The notes: a model not told the origin generated them from the letters alone. Positions 24,649 through 34,011 are shown, counted from the stretch's first letter. The stretch is 64,000 nt of DNA from Rhodospirillales bacterium (GCA_028288725.1 JAQGIC010000062.1:62001-126000), one strand, 5' to 3'. Made by a program: numbers and translations.

Positions 24649-26478
24649 ATGTCGAACCCGATCCGCCAGCTTCCGACCGTGCTCGTCAACCGCATCGCCG
24701 CGGGCGAGGTGGTCGAGCGCCCGGCCTCCGCCGTCAAGGAACTGGTCGAGAACGCGATCGACGCCGGTGCCAGCCATATCGAGATCAGCCTGCGCGAGGG
24801 CGGCCAGAGCCTGATCGTGGTCAGCGACGACGGCATTGGCATGAGCCCGGACGGGCTGATGCTGGCGGTCGACCGCCATTGCACGTCGAAGCTGCCCGAT
24901 GACGATCTGATGGCGATCGCGACGCTGGGCTTCCGCGGCGAGGCGCTGCCCTCGATCGGCGCCGTCGCGCGGCTGACCCTGACCAGCCGGGCGCGCGGTG
25001 CCGCCGAGGCCTGGAGCCTGGCGGTCGACGGCGGCGACAAGGGCCGGCCGGCCCCGGCCGCGTTCGGCCAGGGCACGCGGGTCGAGGTGCGCGACCTGTT
25101 CTATGCGACACCGGCCCGGCTGAAGTTCATGAAGACGCCGCGGACCGAGCGCGACCAGGCGGTCGACATGGTCAAGCGCCTGGCCATGGCCCATCCCGAA
25201 ATCGCCTTTACCGTGCTGGCCGACGACGACCGGGCCATGCTGCGCCTCGGGGCCGCCCCATTGGCCGATCCGGTCGAGGAACGTCTGTCGCGGCTCTCCG
25301 CCGTGCTCGGCCGCGATTTCGCCGATAATGCGCTGCCGATCGAGGCCGCGCGCGAGGGCATTCGCCTGACCGGTTTCGCGGGATTGCCGACGCTCAACCG
25401 GGCGACCTCGCGCGAGCAATATCTGTTCGTCAACGGCCGGCCGGTGCGCGACAAGCTGCTGACCGGGGCGGTGCGCGGCGCGTACCAGGATTTCCTGGCC
25501 GGCGACCGCCATCCGATGGTGGCCTTGTTCGTCGATCTGCCGTCGGGCGAGGTCGACGTCAATGTCCATCCGGCCAAGGCCGAGGTGCGGTTCCGCGATC
25601 CGGCGCTGGTGCGCGGGCTGATCGTCGGCGCGCTGAAGCACACGCTGAATGCCGCCGGCCATCGCGCCTCCACCACGGTGGCCAACGCGACGATCGACGC
25701 GCTGCGTCCCGGTGCCGCCCTGCCGGCCCATGGCGGCGGGGGCTGGAACGGCTCCTACGGCAGCTATCGCCCGTCGCCGATGCCGCTCGGCCTGGCCGAG
25801 GCCGTGGCCGCCGCCTATGCCCCGGCACCGAACCTGTTCGAGGATGGCCTGCCTGCCGCGGCTCCGCCCGGTGCCGACAGCTTTCCGGTGCCGGAGCAAT
25901 TCCCGCTCGGCGCCGCCCGGGCCCAGTTGCACGACACTTACATCGTCGCCCAGACCGCCCAGGGCATCGTCATCGTCGATCAGCACGCCGCCCATGAACG
26001 GCTGGTCTACGAACGGATGAAGGAAGCGCTCGCCGCGAGCGGCGTGAAGCGTCAGGCGCTGCTGCTGCCCGAAGTGGTCGAACTCGACGAGGCCTCGGCC
26101 GATCGGTTGGGCGGCCGGGCCGAGGAACTGGCCGAGCTCGGCCTGATACTGGAGCCGTTCGGCGCCGGCGCGGTCGTGGTGCGCGAGGTCCCGGCGCTGC
26201 TCGGCGATTGCGACGTGAAGGGTCTGGTGCGCGATCTGGCCGAGGAACTGGCCGAATTCGGCGCCGCCCTGTCGCTCAAGGAACGGCTCGAAGCGGTCTG
26301 CGGCACGCTCGCCTGCCACGGCAGCGTCCGCGCCGGCCGGCGGCTCAATCCGGCGGAGATGAACGCGCTCCTGCGCCAGATGGAGGCGACACCCCATTCC
26401 GGCCAATGCAACCACGGCCGCCCGACCTATGTCGAGTTGAAGCTGGGCGACATCGAACGGCTGTTCGGCCGGCGCTGA
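24649..26478 (+). CDS. mutL: DNA mismatch repair protein MutL
   Basis: 609 residues. The N-terminal GHKL ATPase shows N35 ([12 protein letters not shown]), DGIGM at 61-65 and GFRGEAL at 94-100. The C-terminal dimerisation and endonuclease domain has the metal motif [12 protein letters not shown] (D444 onward), [12 protein letters not shown] and QCNHGRPT. The endonuclease motif implies a nicking MutL of the type used by bacteria without MutH. The middle linker (about 330-420) is Pro/Ala-rich. It acts with MutS (not in the window) after replication. Confidence 0.96.
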   Translation: MSNPIRQLPTVLVNRIAAGEVVERPASAVKELVENAIDAGASHIEISLREGGQSLIVVSDDGIGMSPDGLMLAVDRHCTSKLPDDDLMAIATLGFRGEALPSIGAVARLTLTSRARGAAEAWSLAVDGGDKGRPAPAAFGQGTRVEVRDLFYATPARLKFMKTPRTERDQAVDMVKRLAMAHPEIAFTVLADDDRAMLRLGAAPLADPVEERLSRLSAVLGRDFADNALPIEAAREGIRLTGFAGLPTLNRATSREQYLFVNGRPVRDKLLTGAVRGAYQDFLAGDRHPMVALFVDLPSGEVDVNVHPAKAEVRFRDPALVRGLIVGALKHTLNAAGHRASTTVANATIDALRPGAALPAHGGGGWNGSYGSYRPSPMPLGLAEAVAAAYAPAPNLFEDGLPAAAPPGADSFPVPEQFPLGAARAQLHDTYIVAQTAQGIVIVDQHAAHERLVYERMKEALAASGVKRQALLLPEVVELDEASADRLGGRAEELAELGLILEPFGAGAVVVREVPALLGDCDVKGLVRDLAEELAEFGAALSLKERLEAVCGTLACHGSVRAGRRLNPAEMNALLRQMEATPHSGQCNHGRPTYVELKLGDIERLFGRR

Positions 26479-26519
26479 TCCATGGCCCGTCGACGGCGCC
26501 GCATTCCCAACATGCGATT

Positions 26520-26571
26520 TGGCGGATGCGTCAGACATGAGGCCAAGCCGGCCTCATGTCATCGCGCATCA
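26520..26571. repeat. Dispersed palindrome, type B (diverged copy)
   Basis: The inner arms ACATGAGGCC / GGCCTCATGT enclose AAGCC. The right end TCATCGCGC is shared with the type B units at 11568 and 31559. The last three bases (26569-26571, TCA) are the complement of the TGA stop of the CBS-domain gene. It lies between convergent mutL and the CBS gene. Confidence 0.65.
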
Positions 26572-27015
26572 ATGGGCCGGGGACCCCGAGGCATGGCGCG
26601 TGGCGTCGCGCGAGGCCAGCTTCGAGACCTGCCCAAAGAGGTCCTGAGGCGCGCGCAACGCCAAATCCGAGAGCGAGAGAATGCCGACCATCCGCTTCTG
26701 GCGGTTCAGCACCGGCATGTGATGGATCTGCTTTTCCCCCATGCGCTGCACGGCTTCGTCGAGACTCTCGTCGTCGAAGCACCAGGTGACGCCCTTCGTC
26801 ATCACGGCCCTCGCCCTGGTGGACCGCGGGTCGGCACCCTCGGCGACGGCACGGCAGGCGAGATCGCGATCGGTGATCATGCCGATCAGGCGATCATGCT
26901 CGCCGATGGGCAGACACCCGATGTTCTTGTCCCGCATCGTCCGCGCCGCCTCTAAAAGCGAGATGTCCGGAGCGATCCATTCGGCATGGGACGTCATGGC
27001 TTCTCGAATCAGCAT
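26569..27015 (-). CDS. Paired CBS-domain protein
   Basis: 148 residues from the ATG at 27015, which has a strong AGGAGG site. Two CBS motifs fill the protein: about 1-65 (REAMTSHAEWIAPDISLLEAARTM, GMITDRDLACRAV) and about 70-130 (VMTKGVTWCFDDESLDEAVQRM, GILSLSDLALRA). CBS pairs bind adenosine nucleotides and act as energy sensors. No enzyme domain is attached, so the partner is unknown. Longer upstream frames are rejected because the ribosome-binding site fixes this start. Confidence 0.9.
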   Translation of the reverse strand: MLIREAMTSHAEWIAPDISLLEAARTMRDKNIGCLPIGEHDRLIGMITDRDLACRAVAEGADPRSTRARAVMTKGVTWCFDDESLDEAVQRMGEKQIHHMPVLNRQKRMVGILSLSDLALRAPQDLFGQVSKLASRDATRHASGSPAH

Positions 27016-27430
27016 GTTTTCCTCCTGCGTCAAGCGGCTCCGGATCCGTCGCTTTTTGTTCGTCGCGGCGCCGGCGCGGCCGTTCTGCGATCGGCAGGAC
27101 GGTCCTATGCCCGACGCCGAACGCCCAGCCTCCGCGAGGCCATGCGATCGTCCGGAAACCTGATTTGAGAGTGGAATGCGCTTCGGCAAGAGGGGAGCAA
27201 CACACCCCATAAAGCCAGATGCCATCGCCACGATACTCCCATCGATGTGGCGCGGCCAACTCGGAATGCGGCGGTTCGGAATGCGGCGGTTGCGGCCAGG
27301 AAGATTCGACGATGCGTCGCCGGATCCGGCCCTGGCGTGATCGATCTGACACGAATCTGCCATCGGGTCTTCGTGACAATTTGCGCCGCGCTGCGTTAGC
27401 AGCGAAGCGAAATGCCGCGGGAGAAGCCGG
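27016..27430. other. 415-base non-coding region with a 15-bp tandem repeat
   Basis: It lies between the divergent CBS and lipoprotein genes. TCGGAATGCGGCGGT occurs twice in tandem at 27261-27290. No convincing gene, operator or RNA was recognised in the rest. Confidence 0.4.
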
Positions 27431-28543
27431 TTGCCGACTGCCGAAACGCGAGGGGCGCGTCGCTCCACCGCCGCCGCGGTCCTGATTCTGGGCTGTGGCC
27501 TGCTGGGCGGCTGCCTCGGGCTCAGTCCCAGCCGCCTCGACAACGATCAGCTAGGCTATTCCCAGGCCTTGGGCGATGCGGACAAGCGACAGACCCTGCT
27601 GAACGTCGTGCGCCTGCGCTATGGCGATTCGCCGACTTTCCTGCAGGCGACGCAGGTGATCTCGGCCTACCAGCTGCAGCAGAACGCGACCGGCGGGTTC
27701 GAACTGCTTCCGGCCGCCAGCGCCGGCACGTTCCTCACCGGCGGTGCCACGGCACAATTGCAGCAGAGCCCGACCTTTACGTTTCAGCCGCTGACCGGCG
27801 AGCAGTTCGCCCAAAGCTTCATCCATCCGCTGCCGCCGGCCGACCTGCTGTCGCTCGCGATCGGCGGCCTGCCGATCGACGTGCTGTTCCGCCTGGGCGT
27901 GCAATCGATCAACGGGCTGAACAATGCCTCCGCCTTGAGCGACGTGAATGCATCCGGGTCCGCCGAGTTTTTCTTGCTGCTCTATGATCTGCGCAGACTG
28001 CAGATCGCCGGCCTGCTCAGCATCACGCTGCAGCACGAGCCGGTCCCGGCCAAGGGCGACCAGCAGCATGCCGATCCGGGCCGCGTCTATCTCTCCTTGG
28101 CGCCCGCGACCGATCCGGGCCAGGCGGCGATCGCCGCCGAGGTCCGCCACCTGATCGGCGTGCCCGCGACCGCGAGCCAGATCGAGGTGATCTACGGCCG
28201 CTTCGCCGCGAAGGGGCAGGTCGCGATCTTCACCCGATCGATGCTGGGGGCGCTGGAGCAGCTCGCGATCCAGACCGATGTGCCGGGATCGGACGTGACG
28301 GGAGGCCGCACGCAATCGACGGTCGGCAATATCGGCGTGGAACACCGGCCGGTCGTGGTCATCCAATCCGGCGCGGCAGCACCACCCGACGCCTTCACGG
28401 CGGTGCCGTACCATCAGACCTGGTTCTGGATCGCCAACGACGATTTCGACAGCAAGCTCGCCTATACCGTGCTCCAGCTATTGCTGGCGCTGTCCCGGGC
28501 ACCGAGCGCGCCGGGCACCATCGTGACCATCCCGGCGCATTAG
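27431..28543 (+). CDS. Hypothetical lipoprotein, 370 residues
   Basis: The start is taken as TTG at 27431, with GGGAGAAG five bases upstream; the ATG at 27412 is in another frame. A lipoprotein signal follows, with lipobox LLGGC (C28). The mature part starts with ADKRQTLLNVVRLRYGDSPTF, a pattern I associate with an uncharacterised family of proteobacterial lipoproteins. It may have a Gly/Ala/Thr-rich surface segment (about 85-110). Function unknown. It is convergent with rsmD; the 3' ends overlap by four bases. Confidence 0.75.
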   Translation: MPTAETRGARRSTAAAVLILGCGLLGGCLGLSPSRLDNDQLGYSQALGDADKRQTLLNVVRLRYGDSPTFLQATQVISAYQLQQNATGGFELLPAASAGTFLTGGATAQLQQSPTFTFQPLTGEQFAQSFIHPLPPADLLSLAIGGLPIDVLFRLGVQSINGLNNASALSDVNASGSAEFFLLLYDLRRLQIAGLLSITLQHEPVPAKGDQQHADPGRVYLSLAPATDPGQAAIAAEVRHLIGVPATASQIEVIYGRFAAKGQVAIFTRSMLGALEQLAIQTDVPGSDVTGGRTQSTVGNIGVEHRPVVVIQSGAAAPPDAFTAVPYHQTWFWIANDDFDSKLAYTVLQLLLALSRAPSAPGTIVTIPAH

Positions 28544-29109
28544 GCGGCGCCGGCGTAGCGCATCAGGATCAAGCGCGCGGCGCCGTAGCGCCGCTCGTCC
28601 TCGATGGCGAACCCGTCGGGGGCGGCGAATTCCTCCTTGGCGCCGACCTCGAGCACGACGATGGCGCCCGCCGCGATCCAGCCGGCCGCGACCAGGTTCT
28701 TCAAGGTCGGCGGCGCGATGTTCTTGCCGTAGGGCGGGTCGAGGAACACCAGCGAGCAGGGCTGCGGCGCCCTGGCCGGGGCGACCGCGTCGCCGCGCAG
28801 GATGGTGACGCGCGATCCTTCCTTCAGCGCCGCGACATTGATCTTGATCGTCTCGAGCGCGACCGGCGCCAGCTCCAGGAACGTGACATGGCCGGCCCCG
28901 CGCGACAGCGCTTCCAGGCCGATGGCACCGGTGCCGGCGAAGGCATCCAGCACGCGGGCGCCGGCGATCGGCGAGCCGGCGGCAGCCCAGCGGCCGTGCT
29001 CCAGGATGTTGAACAGCGATTCGCGCGCCCGGTCGCTGGTCGGGCGGACCTTGTCGCCCTCGGGAACGGCGATCGGCCGCCCGCGGTGACTACCGCCGAC
29101 GATCCGCAT
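28540..29109 (-). CDS. rsmD: 16S rRNA (guanine966-N2)-methyltransferase
   Basis: 189 residues starting at MRIVGGSHRGRPI (ATG at 29109). The SAM-binding loop is LDAFAGTGAIGLEALSRGA, followed by TFLELAP, and the catalytic motif is FLDPPYGK. These define RsmD, which methylates G966 of 16S rRNA in the small subunit. The start lies 20 bases inside the end of the upstream pseudouridine synthase gene. Longer frames upstream are just the low-complexity tail of that gene read in another frame. Confidence 0.93.
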   Translation of the reverse strand: MRIVGGSHRGRPIAVPEGDKVRPTSDRARESLFNILEHGRWAAAGSPIAGARVLDAFAGTGAIGLEALSRGAGHVTFLELAPVALETIKINVAALKEGSRVTILRGDAVAPARAPQPCSLVFLDPPYGKNIAPPTLKNLVAAGWIAAGAIVVLEVGAKEEFAAPDGFAIEDERRYGAARLILMRYAGAA

Positions 29110-30226
29110 TGCGCGGGCCTCCCGGCTTCTTCGGCGCATCGCCCGACCGGGACGGCGCGCGTTCTGTGCGGGCGCCGGCCGGCTTGGGTCCGGCCGGACG
29201 TGGGGCCGGCCGGCCGGGCGGGCGGTCCGCCGATCTGTCGGCCGATCGTTCCGGCGCCGCCCGCGGGCCTGCGGGCTTGGCGCCGGTTCTGGCGACGGGC
29301 TTGCCATAGGCCGGCCGGCCCTCGGCCGATCGCTCGTCCGCGGGCGCCGGCGGACGGCCGCGCTTCGGTGCCGGCTCGACCGCGCGATGGGGTTTCGGAA
29401 TCCGGACTTTGCCCTTGGGCGCCGCCGGCTCGTCCTTCAGCGTCAGGGTCCGGCGCGCGGCCCCCTTGTCCTTGGCGGCGCCCAGGCCCAGCTGGTCGCG
29501 CAGCACGCGGCGCGGCACTTCCTCGATCGCGCCGCGCGGCAGCAGGCCCAGCTGGAACGGCCCGTAGGACAGGCGCAGCAGCCGGGTCACGACATAGCCC
29601 AGATGCTCGAACACCTTGCGGATCTCGCGGTTCTTGCCCTCGGTCAGCGCCACCGTCACCCAGGCGTTGGAGCCCTTCTGGCGCTCGAACTCGACCTCGA
29701 TCTTGCCATAGCGCACGCCGTCGATGACCACGCCGTCGGTCAGCGCCAGGAAGCGCTCCGGCTCGACCGTGCCATGGACGCGGACCTTGTAGCGCCGGAC
29801 CCAGCCGGTCGAGGGCAGCTCCAGCTTGCGCGCCAGCTCGCCGTCGTTGGTCAGCAGCAGCAGCCCTTCGGAATTCAGATCCAGGCGGCCCACGGAAATG
29901 ACCCGGCCCAGTTCCGGCGGCAGCGTGTCGAACAGGGTCTCGCGGCCCTTCTCGTCGCGGTGCGAGGTCACCAGGCCGGCCGGCTTGTGGTAGCGCCACA
30001 GCTTGGACGGCGCCGGCTCCTTCAGCGGCTTGCCGTCGACCATCACGATCGAGCCGGGCGTGACGACGAAGGCCGGCGTCAGCAGGACCTTGCCATCGAC
30101 TGCGACGCGGCCTTCCTCGATCCAGCGCTCGGCATCGCGCCTGGAGCACAGGCCGGCGCGCGCCAGCACCTTGGCGATCCGGTCGCCCTTGGGTCCGCCG
30201 GCGTCGGGACCGGTGTCGTCGCTCAT
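29090..30226 (-). CDS. RluB/RsuA-family rRNA pseudouridine synthase with long basic tail
   Basis: 378 residues. An N-terminal S4 RNA-binding domain (about 14-65, RIAKVLARAGLCSRRDAERW) is followed by the catalytic domain with GRLDLNSEGLLLLTNDG (catalytic D116) and EGKNREIRKVFEHLGY. The length of the core matches RluB. From about residue 255 the protein is an Arg/Pro/Ala-rich low-complexity tail of some 120 residues, common in alphaproteobacterial members and likely RNA-binding. RluB modifies U2605 of 23S rRNA (family knowledge); RluE/RluF-type specificity cannot be excluded. Confidence 0.9.
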   Translation of the reverse strand: MSDDTGPDAGGPKGDRIAKVLARAGLCSRRDAERWIEEGRVAVDGKVLLTPAFVVTPGSIVMVDGKPLKEPAPSKLWRYHKPAGLVTSHRDEKGRETLFDTLPPELGRVISVGRLDLNSEGLLLLTNDGELARKLELPSTGWVRRYKVRVHGTVEPERFLALTDGVVIDGVRYGKIEVEFERQKGSNAWVTVALTEGKNREIRKVFEHLGYVVTRLLRLSYGPFQLGLLPRGAIEEVPRRVLRDQLGLGAAKDKGAARRTLTLKDEPAAPKGKVRIPKPHRAVEPAPKRGRPPAPADERSAEGRPAYGKPVARTGAKPAGPRAAPERSADRSADRPPGRPAPRPAGPKPAGARTERAPSRSGDAPKKPGGPRNADRRR

Positions 30227-30228
30227 GT

Positions 30229-30948
30229 CTATCGTCCTTGGGCCGCCGCGACGAAGGCGCGCATCAGCGCCTCGTCGGCCGGGCCGATCTCGAATTCGGG
30301 GTGCCATTGCACGCCGATGCAGAAGCGCCGGCCCGGCAGCTCGATGCCTTCGATCACGCCGTCGGGCGCGACCGCGTCCACTACCACGCCGGGGCCGACG
30401 GTCTTGACCGCCTGATGATGGGCCGAATTGACCGCGAAGCGGGCTGTCGCCACGATGTCGTGCAGGATCGTGCCGGGCGTGATCGTCACGTCATGGCCGG
30501 GCTCGTTGCGCGGGTTGGGCTGCTCATGGGCCAGCGGATCCGCGATCTCGTCCGGGATATGCTGGACCAGCGTGCCGCCCAACGCCACGTTCAGCAGTTG
30601 CTGGCCGCCGCAGATGCCCAGCACCGGCTTGTCGGCCGCCAGCGCCGCGCGCGTGATCGCCAGTTCGAACGCGGTGCGCCGGTCCTTGGTCGTGACGCTG
30701 TCATGGCGGCTTTCGGCGCCGAACAGTGCTGGATCGACATCGAACGCGCCGCCGGTCACGATCAGACCGTCGATCAGCTCGAGATACCGGGCCGCCTGCT
30801 CCGGCTCGTGCGGCAGCAGGATCGGCAGGCCGCCGGCGCGCACGACCGCCCCGCAGTAATTCTCGCGGATCGCGTACCAGGGAAATTTGGAGTAGCCACC
30901 GGGCTTCTCCGAATCGAGAGTAAGGCCGATGATTACGGGGCGGGACAT
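30229..30948 (-). CDS. Class I glutamine amidotransferase-like hydrolase (peptidase C26, PuuD-like)
   Basis: 239 residues. The nucleophile is C113 in VLGICGGQQLLN, with the His-Glu of the triad in VQWHPEFE. NSAHHQAVK is typical of the gamma-glutamyl-GABA hydrolase group (PuuD) of polyamine breakdown. No other puu genes are nearby, so the substrate is uncertain. It is first in a run with the pseudouridine synthase (two-base gap) and rsmD. A 10-bp-arm inverted repeat sits 9-33 bases upstream of its start. Confidence 0.85.
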   Translation of the reverse strand: MSRPVIIGLTLDSEKPGGYSKFPWYAIRENYCGAVVRAGGLPILLPHEPEQAARYLELIDGLIVTGGAFDVDPALFGAESRHDSVTTKDRRTAFELAITRAALAADKPVLGICGGQQLLNVALGGTLVQHIPDEIADPLAHEQPNPRNEPGHDVTITPGTILHDIVATARFAVNSAHHQAVKTVGPGVVVDAVAPDGVIEGIELPGRRFCIGVQWHPEFEIGPADEALMRAFVAAAQGR

Positions 30949-30956
30949 GGGCGATC

Positions 30957-30981
30957 CTTATGGTCGAAGCCCGACCATAAG
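30957..30981. promoter_or_regulatory. 25-bp inverted repeat between divergent genes
   Basis: CTTATGGTCG (30957-30966) and CGACCATAAG (30972-30981) are perfect 10-base arms around AAGCC. It sits in the 67-base divergent interval, eight bases upstream of the amidotransferase start. It could be an operator or an RNA hairpin in the leader. Confidence 0.5.
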
Positions 30982-31015
30982 CGTCCCCGGAAACGCGCGC
31001 AACGCCAGGGAACGC

Positions 31016-31498
31016 ATGGGTATGGGGCGTATAGGGGCCAGGGAGACCAAAGAACCGACCTTGATGGATCGGGCGCTCGACCAGGCGCGGGCGGCCGCGG
31101 TCGCGGGCGAAGTGCCGGTCGGCGCCGTGCTGGTCGAGGCCGCGACCGGCCGCATTCTGGCCCTGACGCGCAACCGGATCGAGGAATTGAAGGACCCGAC
31201 CGCCCATGCCGAGATCCTGGCGATCCGCGCCGGCTCGGCCGCGCTGGGCAGTCCGCGCTTGGCCGGCTGCGACCTTTACGTGACGCTGGAGCCTTGTCCG
31301 ATGTGCGCCGCCGCGATCGCCTTCGCCCGGCTGCGCCGGGTCTATTACGGCGCCGGCGATCCCAAGGGCGGGGCGGTCGATCACGGCGTCCGTCTGTTCG
31401 ACCAGCCGACCTGCCATCACCGGCCGGAGGTCTATGGCGGTATCGGCGAGACCGAGGCGGCCGGTTTGTTGCGCGAGTTCTTCCGGGCCCGCCGCTAG
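31016..31498 (+). CDS. tadA: tRNA-specific adenosine(34) deaminase
   Basis: 160 residues from the ATG at 31016 (CAGGGAA upstream); a shorter start at 31064 (MDRALDQA) would match the family's usual N-terminus. Zinc and catalytic motifs of cytidine/deoxycytidylate deaminases are present: H64-A-E66 and PCPMC with C94/C97. EVPVGAVLV and DPKGGAVDHGV fit TadA, which makes inosine at the wobble position of tRNA-Arg(ACG). Its TAG stop forms the first three bases of a type A palindrome. Confidence 0.93.
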   Translation: MGMGRIGARETKEPTLMDRALDQARAAAVAGEVPVGAVLVEAATGRILALTRNRIEELKDPTAHAEILAIRAGSAALGSPRLAGCDLYVTLEPCPMCAAAIAFARLRRVYYGAGDPKGGAVDHGVRLFDQPTCHHRPEVYGGIGETEAAGLLREFFRARR

Positions 31499-31610
31499 AG
31501 CCTGATCCGATCAAGCCGGCTCGGCTTGATCGGTGAATCAGTCTCTAAACATATGATTTAGAAGGCAATTCAGATGTGAGGCCGAGCAGGCCTCATATCA
31601 TCGCGCGCTA
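31496..31610. repeat. Composite 115-bp palindromic element, inverted copy (A unit, spacer, B unit)
   Basis: Unit A is 31496-31547 (arms CCGATCAAGCC / GGCTTGATCGG, each changed at the same position relative to the 11.6-kb copy, so pairing is kept). An 11-bp spacer is at 31548-31558 and unit B at 31559-31610. The whole is the reverse complement of the element at 11568-11682, with the same spacer length. The first three bases are the tadA stop codon. Confidence 0.85.
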
Positions 31611-31712
31611 GCCCTGCGCGTGCGGCAGGGCGCCCTGCAGTCGGGTACCCTGGACGGGATGCTTGCGCATACAAATATGACCGCTGTCCCGTTCCGCCAG
31701 GCAGCCCTCCCC

Positions 31713-32909
31713 ATGTCCGAGCCCACGACCGTCGAAGTTCCGCTGACCCAACGCGCCGTGCTCGTCATGGCCGGCGCCTGTGGGTTCGGTGCCGCCAACA
31801 TCTATTACAATCAGCCGATGCTGGCCGATATCGTGCGCGATCTGGGCAGCCCGGCCGCCGCCGGCGTGGTCCCGACCGTGACCCAGGTCGGCTATGCGCT
31901 GGGCCTGTTGCTGCTGTCGCCGCTCGGCGACCGGTTCGATCGCAAGACCCTGATCCTGGGCAAGCTGGTCGGCCTCATCCTGGCGCTGGGCCTGGCCGCG
32001 ATCTCGACCAATCTCGTCACCCTGGCCGTGGCCAGCCTCGCGATCGGCGTGCTGACCACCTTCATCCAGCAGATCGTGCCGATGGCGGCCCATCTGGCGG
32101 CCCCGGCCAAGCGCGGCCAGGTCGTGGGCACGGTCATGAGCGGCCTGCTGATCGGCATCCTGGGCGGCCGGGTGCTGTCGGGCATCGTCGCCGAGCATCT
32201 GGGCTGGCGCGAGATGTTCGCAATCGCCGCCGGCATGATGATCGTGCTGTGGGGCGTGCTGTTCGTCCTGCTGCCGCGCACCGCGCCGACCTCGGGCCTG
32301 GGTTATCCGGCGCTGATGCGGTCGCTCTGGCACCTGTTCCGGGCCGAGCGCGTGCTGCGCGAGGCCTCGGCGGTCGGCGGGCTGATGTTCGCCGCCTTCA
32401 GCGCCTTCTGGGCGACCTTGACGCTCTATCTGGCCAGTCCCGTCTATCATCTGGGGCCGGAGGCCGCGGGCCTGTTCGGGCTGGTCGGCATCGCCGGCGC
32501 GCTGGCCGCCCCCCTGGCCGGCCGTCTGGCCGATCGCGGCGGGCCCCGCCGGACGGTCGGCATCGCCATCGTCGTCGCCTTCGCGGCCTATGCCGTGTTC
32601 GCCGTCGCCGGCCAGTCGCTCTGGGGCCTGGTCGCCGGCGTGCTGCTGCTCGATCTGGGCGTTCAGGGCGCCATGGTCTCCAACCAGTCGCGCATCTACG
32701 CGCTCCGCCCGGAATCGCGCAGCCGCGTCAACACGGTCTATATGGTGATCTATTTCGCCGGCGGCTCGACCGGCTCGGCCTTGGGCGCGCTCGCCTGGAA
32801 TTACGGCGGCTGGCTCGCGGTCTCGGGCGTCGGCTTGGGCCTGGCCCTGCTGGCCTTCGCGATCCATGCCTTGAGCCCGCGCGACGCGGTCGCGAATGCC
32901 GCGGCCTAA
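31713..32909 (+). CDS. Major facilitator superfamily transporter
   Basis: About 398 residues from the ATG at 31713; an in-frame ATG at 31659 would add 18 residues. It has 12 hydrophobic segments, and the MFS motif A is LGDRFDRKTLI between segments 2 and 3. The second half repeats it as AGRLADRGGPRRT. The N-terminal YYNQPML is seen in the drug/sugar efflux-type MFS group. The substrate is unknown and the neighbours give no clue. It begins about 100 bases after the composite palindrome. Confidence 0.85.
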   Translation: MSEPTTVEVPLTQRAVLVMAGACGFGAANIYYNQPMLADIVRDLGSPAAAGVVPTVTQVGYALGLLLLSPLGDRFDRKTLILGKLVGLILALGLAAISTNLVTLAVASLAIGVLTTFIQQIVPMAAHLAAPAKRGQVVGTVMSGLLIGILGGRVLSGIVAEHLGWREMFAIAAGMMIVLWGVLFVLLPRTAPTSGLGYPALMRSLWHLFRAERVLREASAVGGLMFAAFSAFWATLTLYLASPVYHLGPEAAGLFGLVGIAGALAAPLAGRLADRGGPRRTVGIAIVVAFAAYAVFAVAGQSLWGLVAGVLLLDLGVQGAMVSNQSRIYALRPESRSRVNTVYMVIYFAGGSTGSALGALAWNYGGWLAVSGVGLGLALLAFAIHALSPRDAVANAAA

Positions 32910-32964
32910 TCGCTTGCCAGCGGCCGGTCGTCCGAAGGACATTGCGATACGATCATTCGAGGGG

Positions 32965-33957
32965 ATGAGCAGAGTGGGACGTGGCGCGCTTCTGATTCTG
33001 GGTCTCGGCCTGTTGTTGGCCGGACCGGCCCGCGCCGATGCGCGACACTGGGACATGCCGACCGAATATCCCCATGATTCCATGCCGGGCGCCGGGGTCG
33101 ACCGCTTTGCCGCGGAATTGAACGAGCGCAGCCACGGCGCGATCGTGGTTACGCCCAGCTACGATGCGGCGCTGGGCTTCAAGGGCATCGCCCTGTTGCG
33201 CGCGATCGAGGGCGGCACGCTGCCGCTCGGCGACAGTTTCGCCGGGCCGCTGGGCGAAATGGCACCGATCTTCCTGCTGTCGTCGCTGCCCTTCGTCGCG
33301 ACCTCGTTCGAGGATGCGCTGCGGCTCTATCGTGTCGCCAGGCCCGCCTATGAGGCGGCATTCGCCCAGCATCATCAGCGCCTGCTCTATGCCACGCCCT
33401 GGCCGCCGACCGGCCTCTGGGCGAAGCATCCGGTGCTGACGCCGGCCGATCTCGCCGGCCTGTCGCTGCGCGCCTATGACGAGACCAGCCGGCAGGTTAT
33501 GACGGCGAGCGGTGCCGAGGCCGTCTACCTCTCCTTTGCCGATGCCATGCCGCGCCTCAAGGACGGCTCGCTCCAGGGCGTGCTGTCGTCGGGCGACGGC
33601 GGTGCCGGCCGCAAGCTGTGGGATTATCTGCCCAGCTTCACCGCGATCAACTATGCCGTCCCGCTCAGCCTCGCCAGCATCAACGAAGATGCGTACCTGG
33701 CTTTGCCGGTCGAACAGCGTCAGGCGGTCGAGGCGGCCGCGCACGCGACCGAAATCGCGCAATGGCAATTGGTCCGCGTCCGGCTCGAGGCGAATTACGC
33801 GACCATGCGCGCCAACCATGTCGAGATCGCCCAGGCGCCGGGGCCGGCGTTGAAGGATCTGCTGGCGAAATCCGCCGATGGCGCGATCACCGCCTGGAAG
33901 GCCCAGATCGGCCGGGACGGCGCTGCGGTGCTCGCCGCCTACCAGACCCAGCATTAG
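32965..33957 (+). CDS. Orphan TRAP-type periplasmic binding protein (DctP-like)
   Basis: About 330 residues from the ATG at 32965. A GTG at 32974 has better spacing from GAGGGG and may be the true start. Signal peptide: GALLILGLGLLLAGPARADA. The mature part has DctP traits: MPTEYPHDSMPGAGVDRFAAELNERS, SGAEAVYLSFADAMPRLKDG, PSFTAINYAVPLSLASINEDAY. No DctQ or DctM gene is adjacent, so it must work with a distant permease or act as a sensor or chaperone. Its TAG stop starts a type A palindrome. Confidence 0.8.
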   Translation: MSRVGRGALLILGLGLLLAGPARADARHWDMPTEYPHDSMPGAGVDRFAAELNERSHGAIVVTPSYDAALGFKGIALLRAIEGGTLPLGDSFAGPLGEMAPIFLLSSLPFVATSFEDALRLYRVARPAYEAAFAQHHQRLLYATPWPPTGLWAKHPVLTPADLAGLSLRAYDETSRQVMTASGAEAVYLSFADAMPRLKDGSLQGVLSSGDGGAGRKLWDYLPSFTAINYAVPLSLASINEDAYLALPVEQRQAVEAAAHATEIAQWQLVRVRLEANYATMRANHVEIAQAPGPALKDLLAKSADGAITAWKAQIGRDGAAVLAAYQTQH

Positions 33958-34006
33958 AGCCTGATCCGATCAAACCGGCTCGGTTTGATCGGTGCATCAG
34001 TCTCCA
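33955..34006. repeat. Dispersed palindrome, type A
   Basis: A 52-bp unit with arms CCGATCAAACC / GGTTTGATCGG around GGCTC-type centre bases. The first three bases are the stop codon of the DctP-like gene. After it only a short stretch like the composite's spacer remains before the next gene, so the B unit is missing here. Confidence 0.8.
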
Positions 34007-34011
34007 AGCAT

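Noticed and set aside
24283-26538. Minus-strand open frame of 751 codons antisense to mutL
   Set aside because: Composition is that of a shadow frame; mutL motifs on the plus strand are unambiguous.
27261-27290. 15-bp tandem duplication TCGGAATGCGGCGGT
   Set aside because: Only two copies and no array; listed as a detail of the intergenic region, not as a CRISPR or iteron set.
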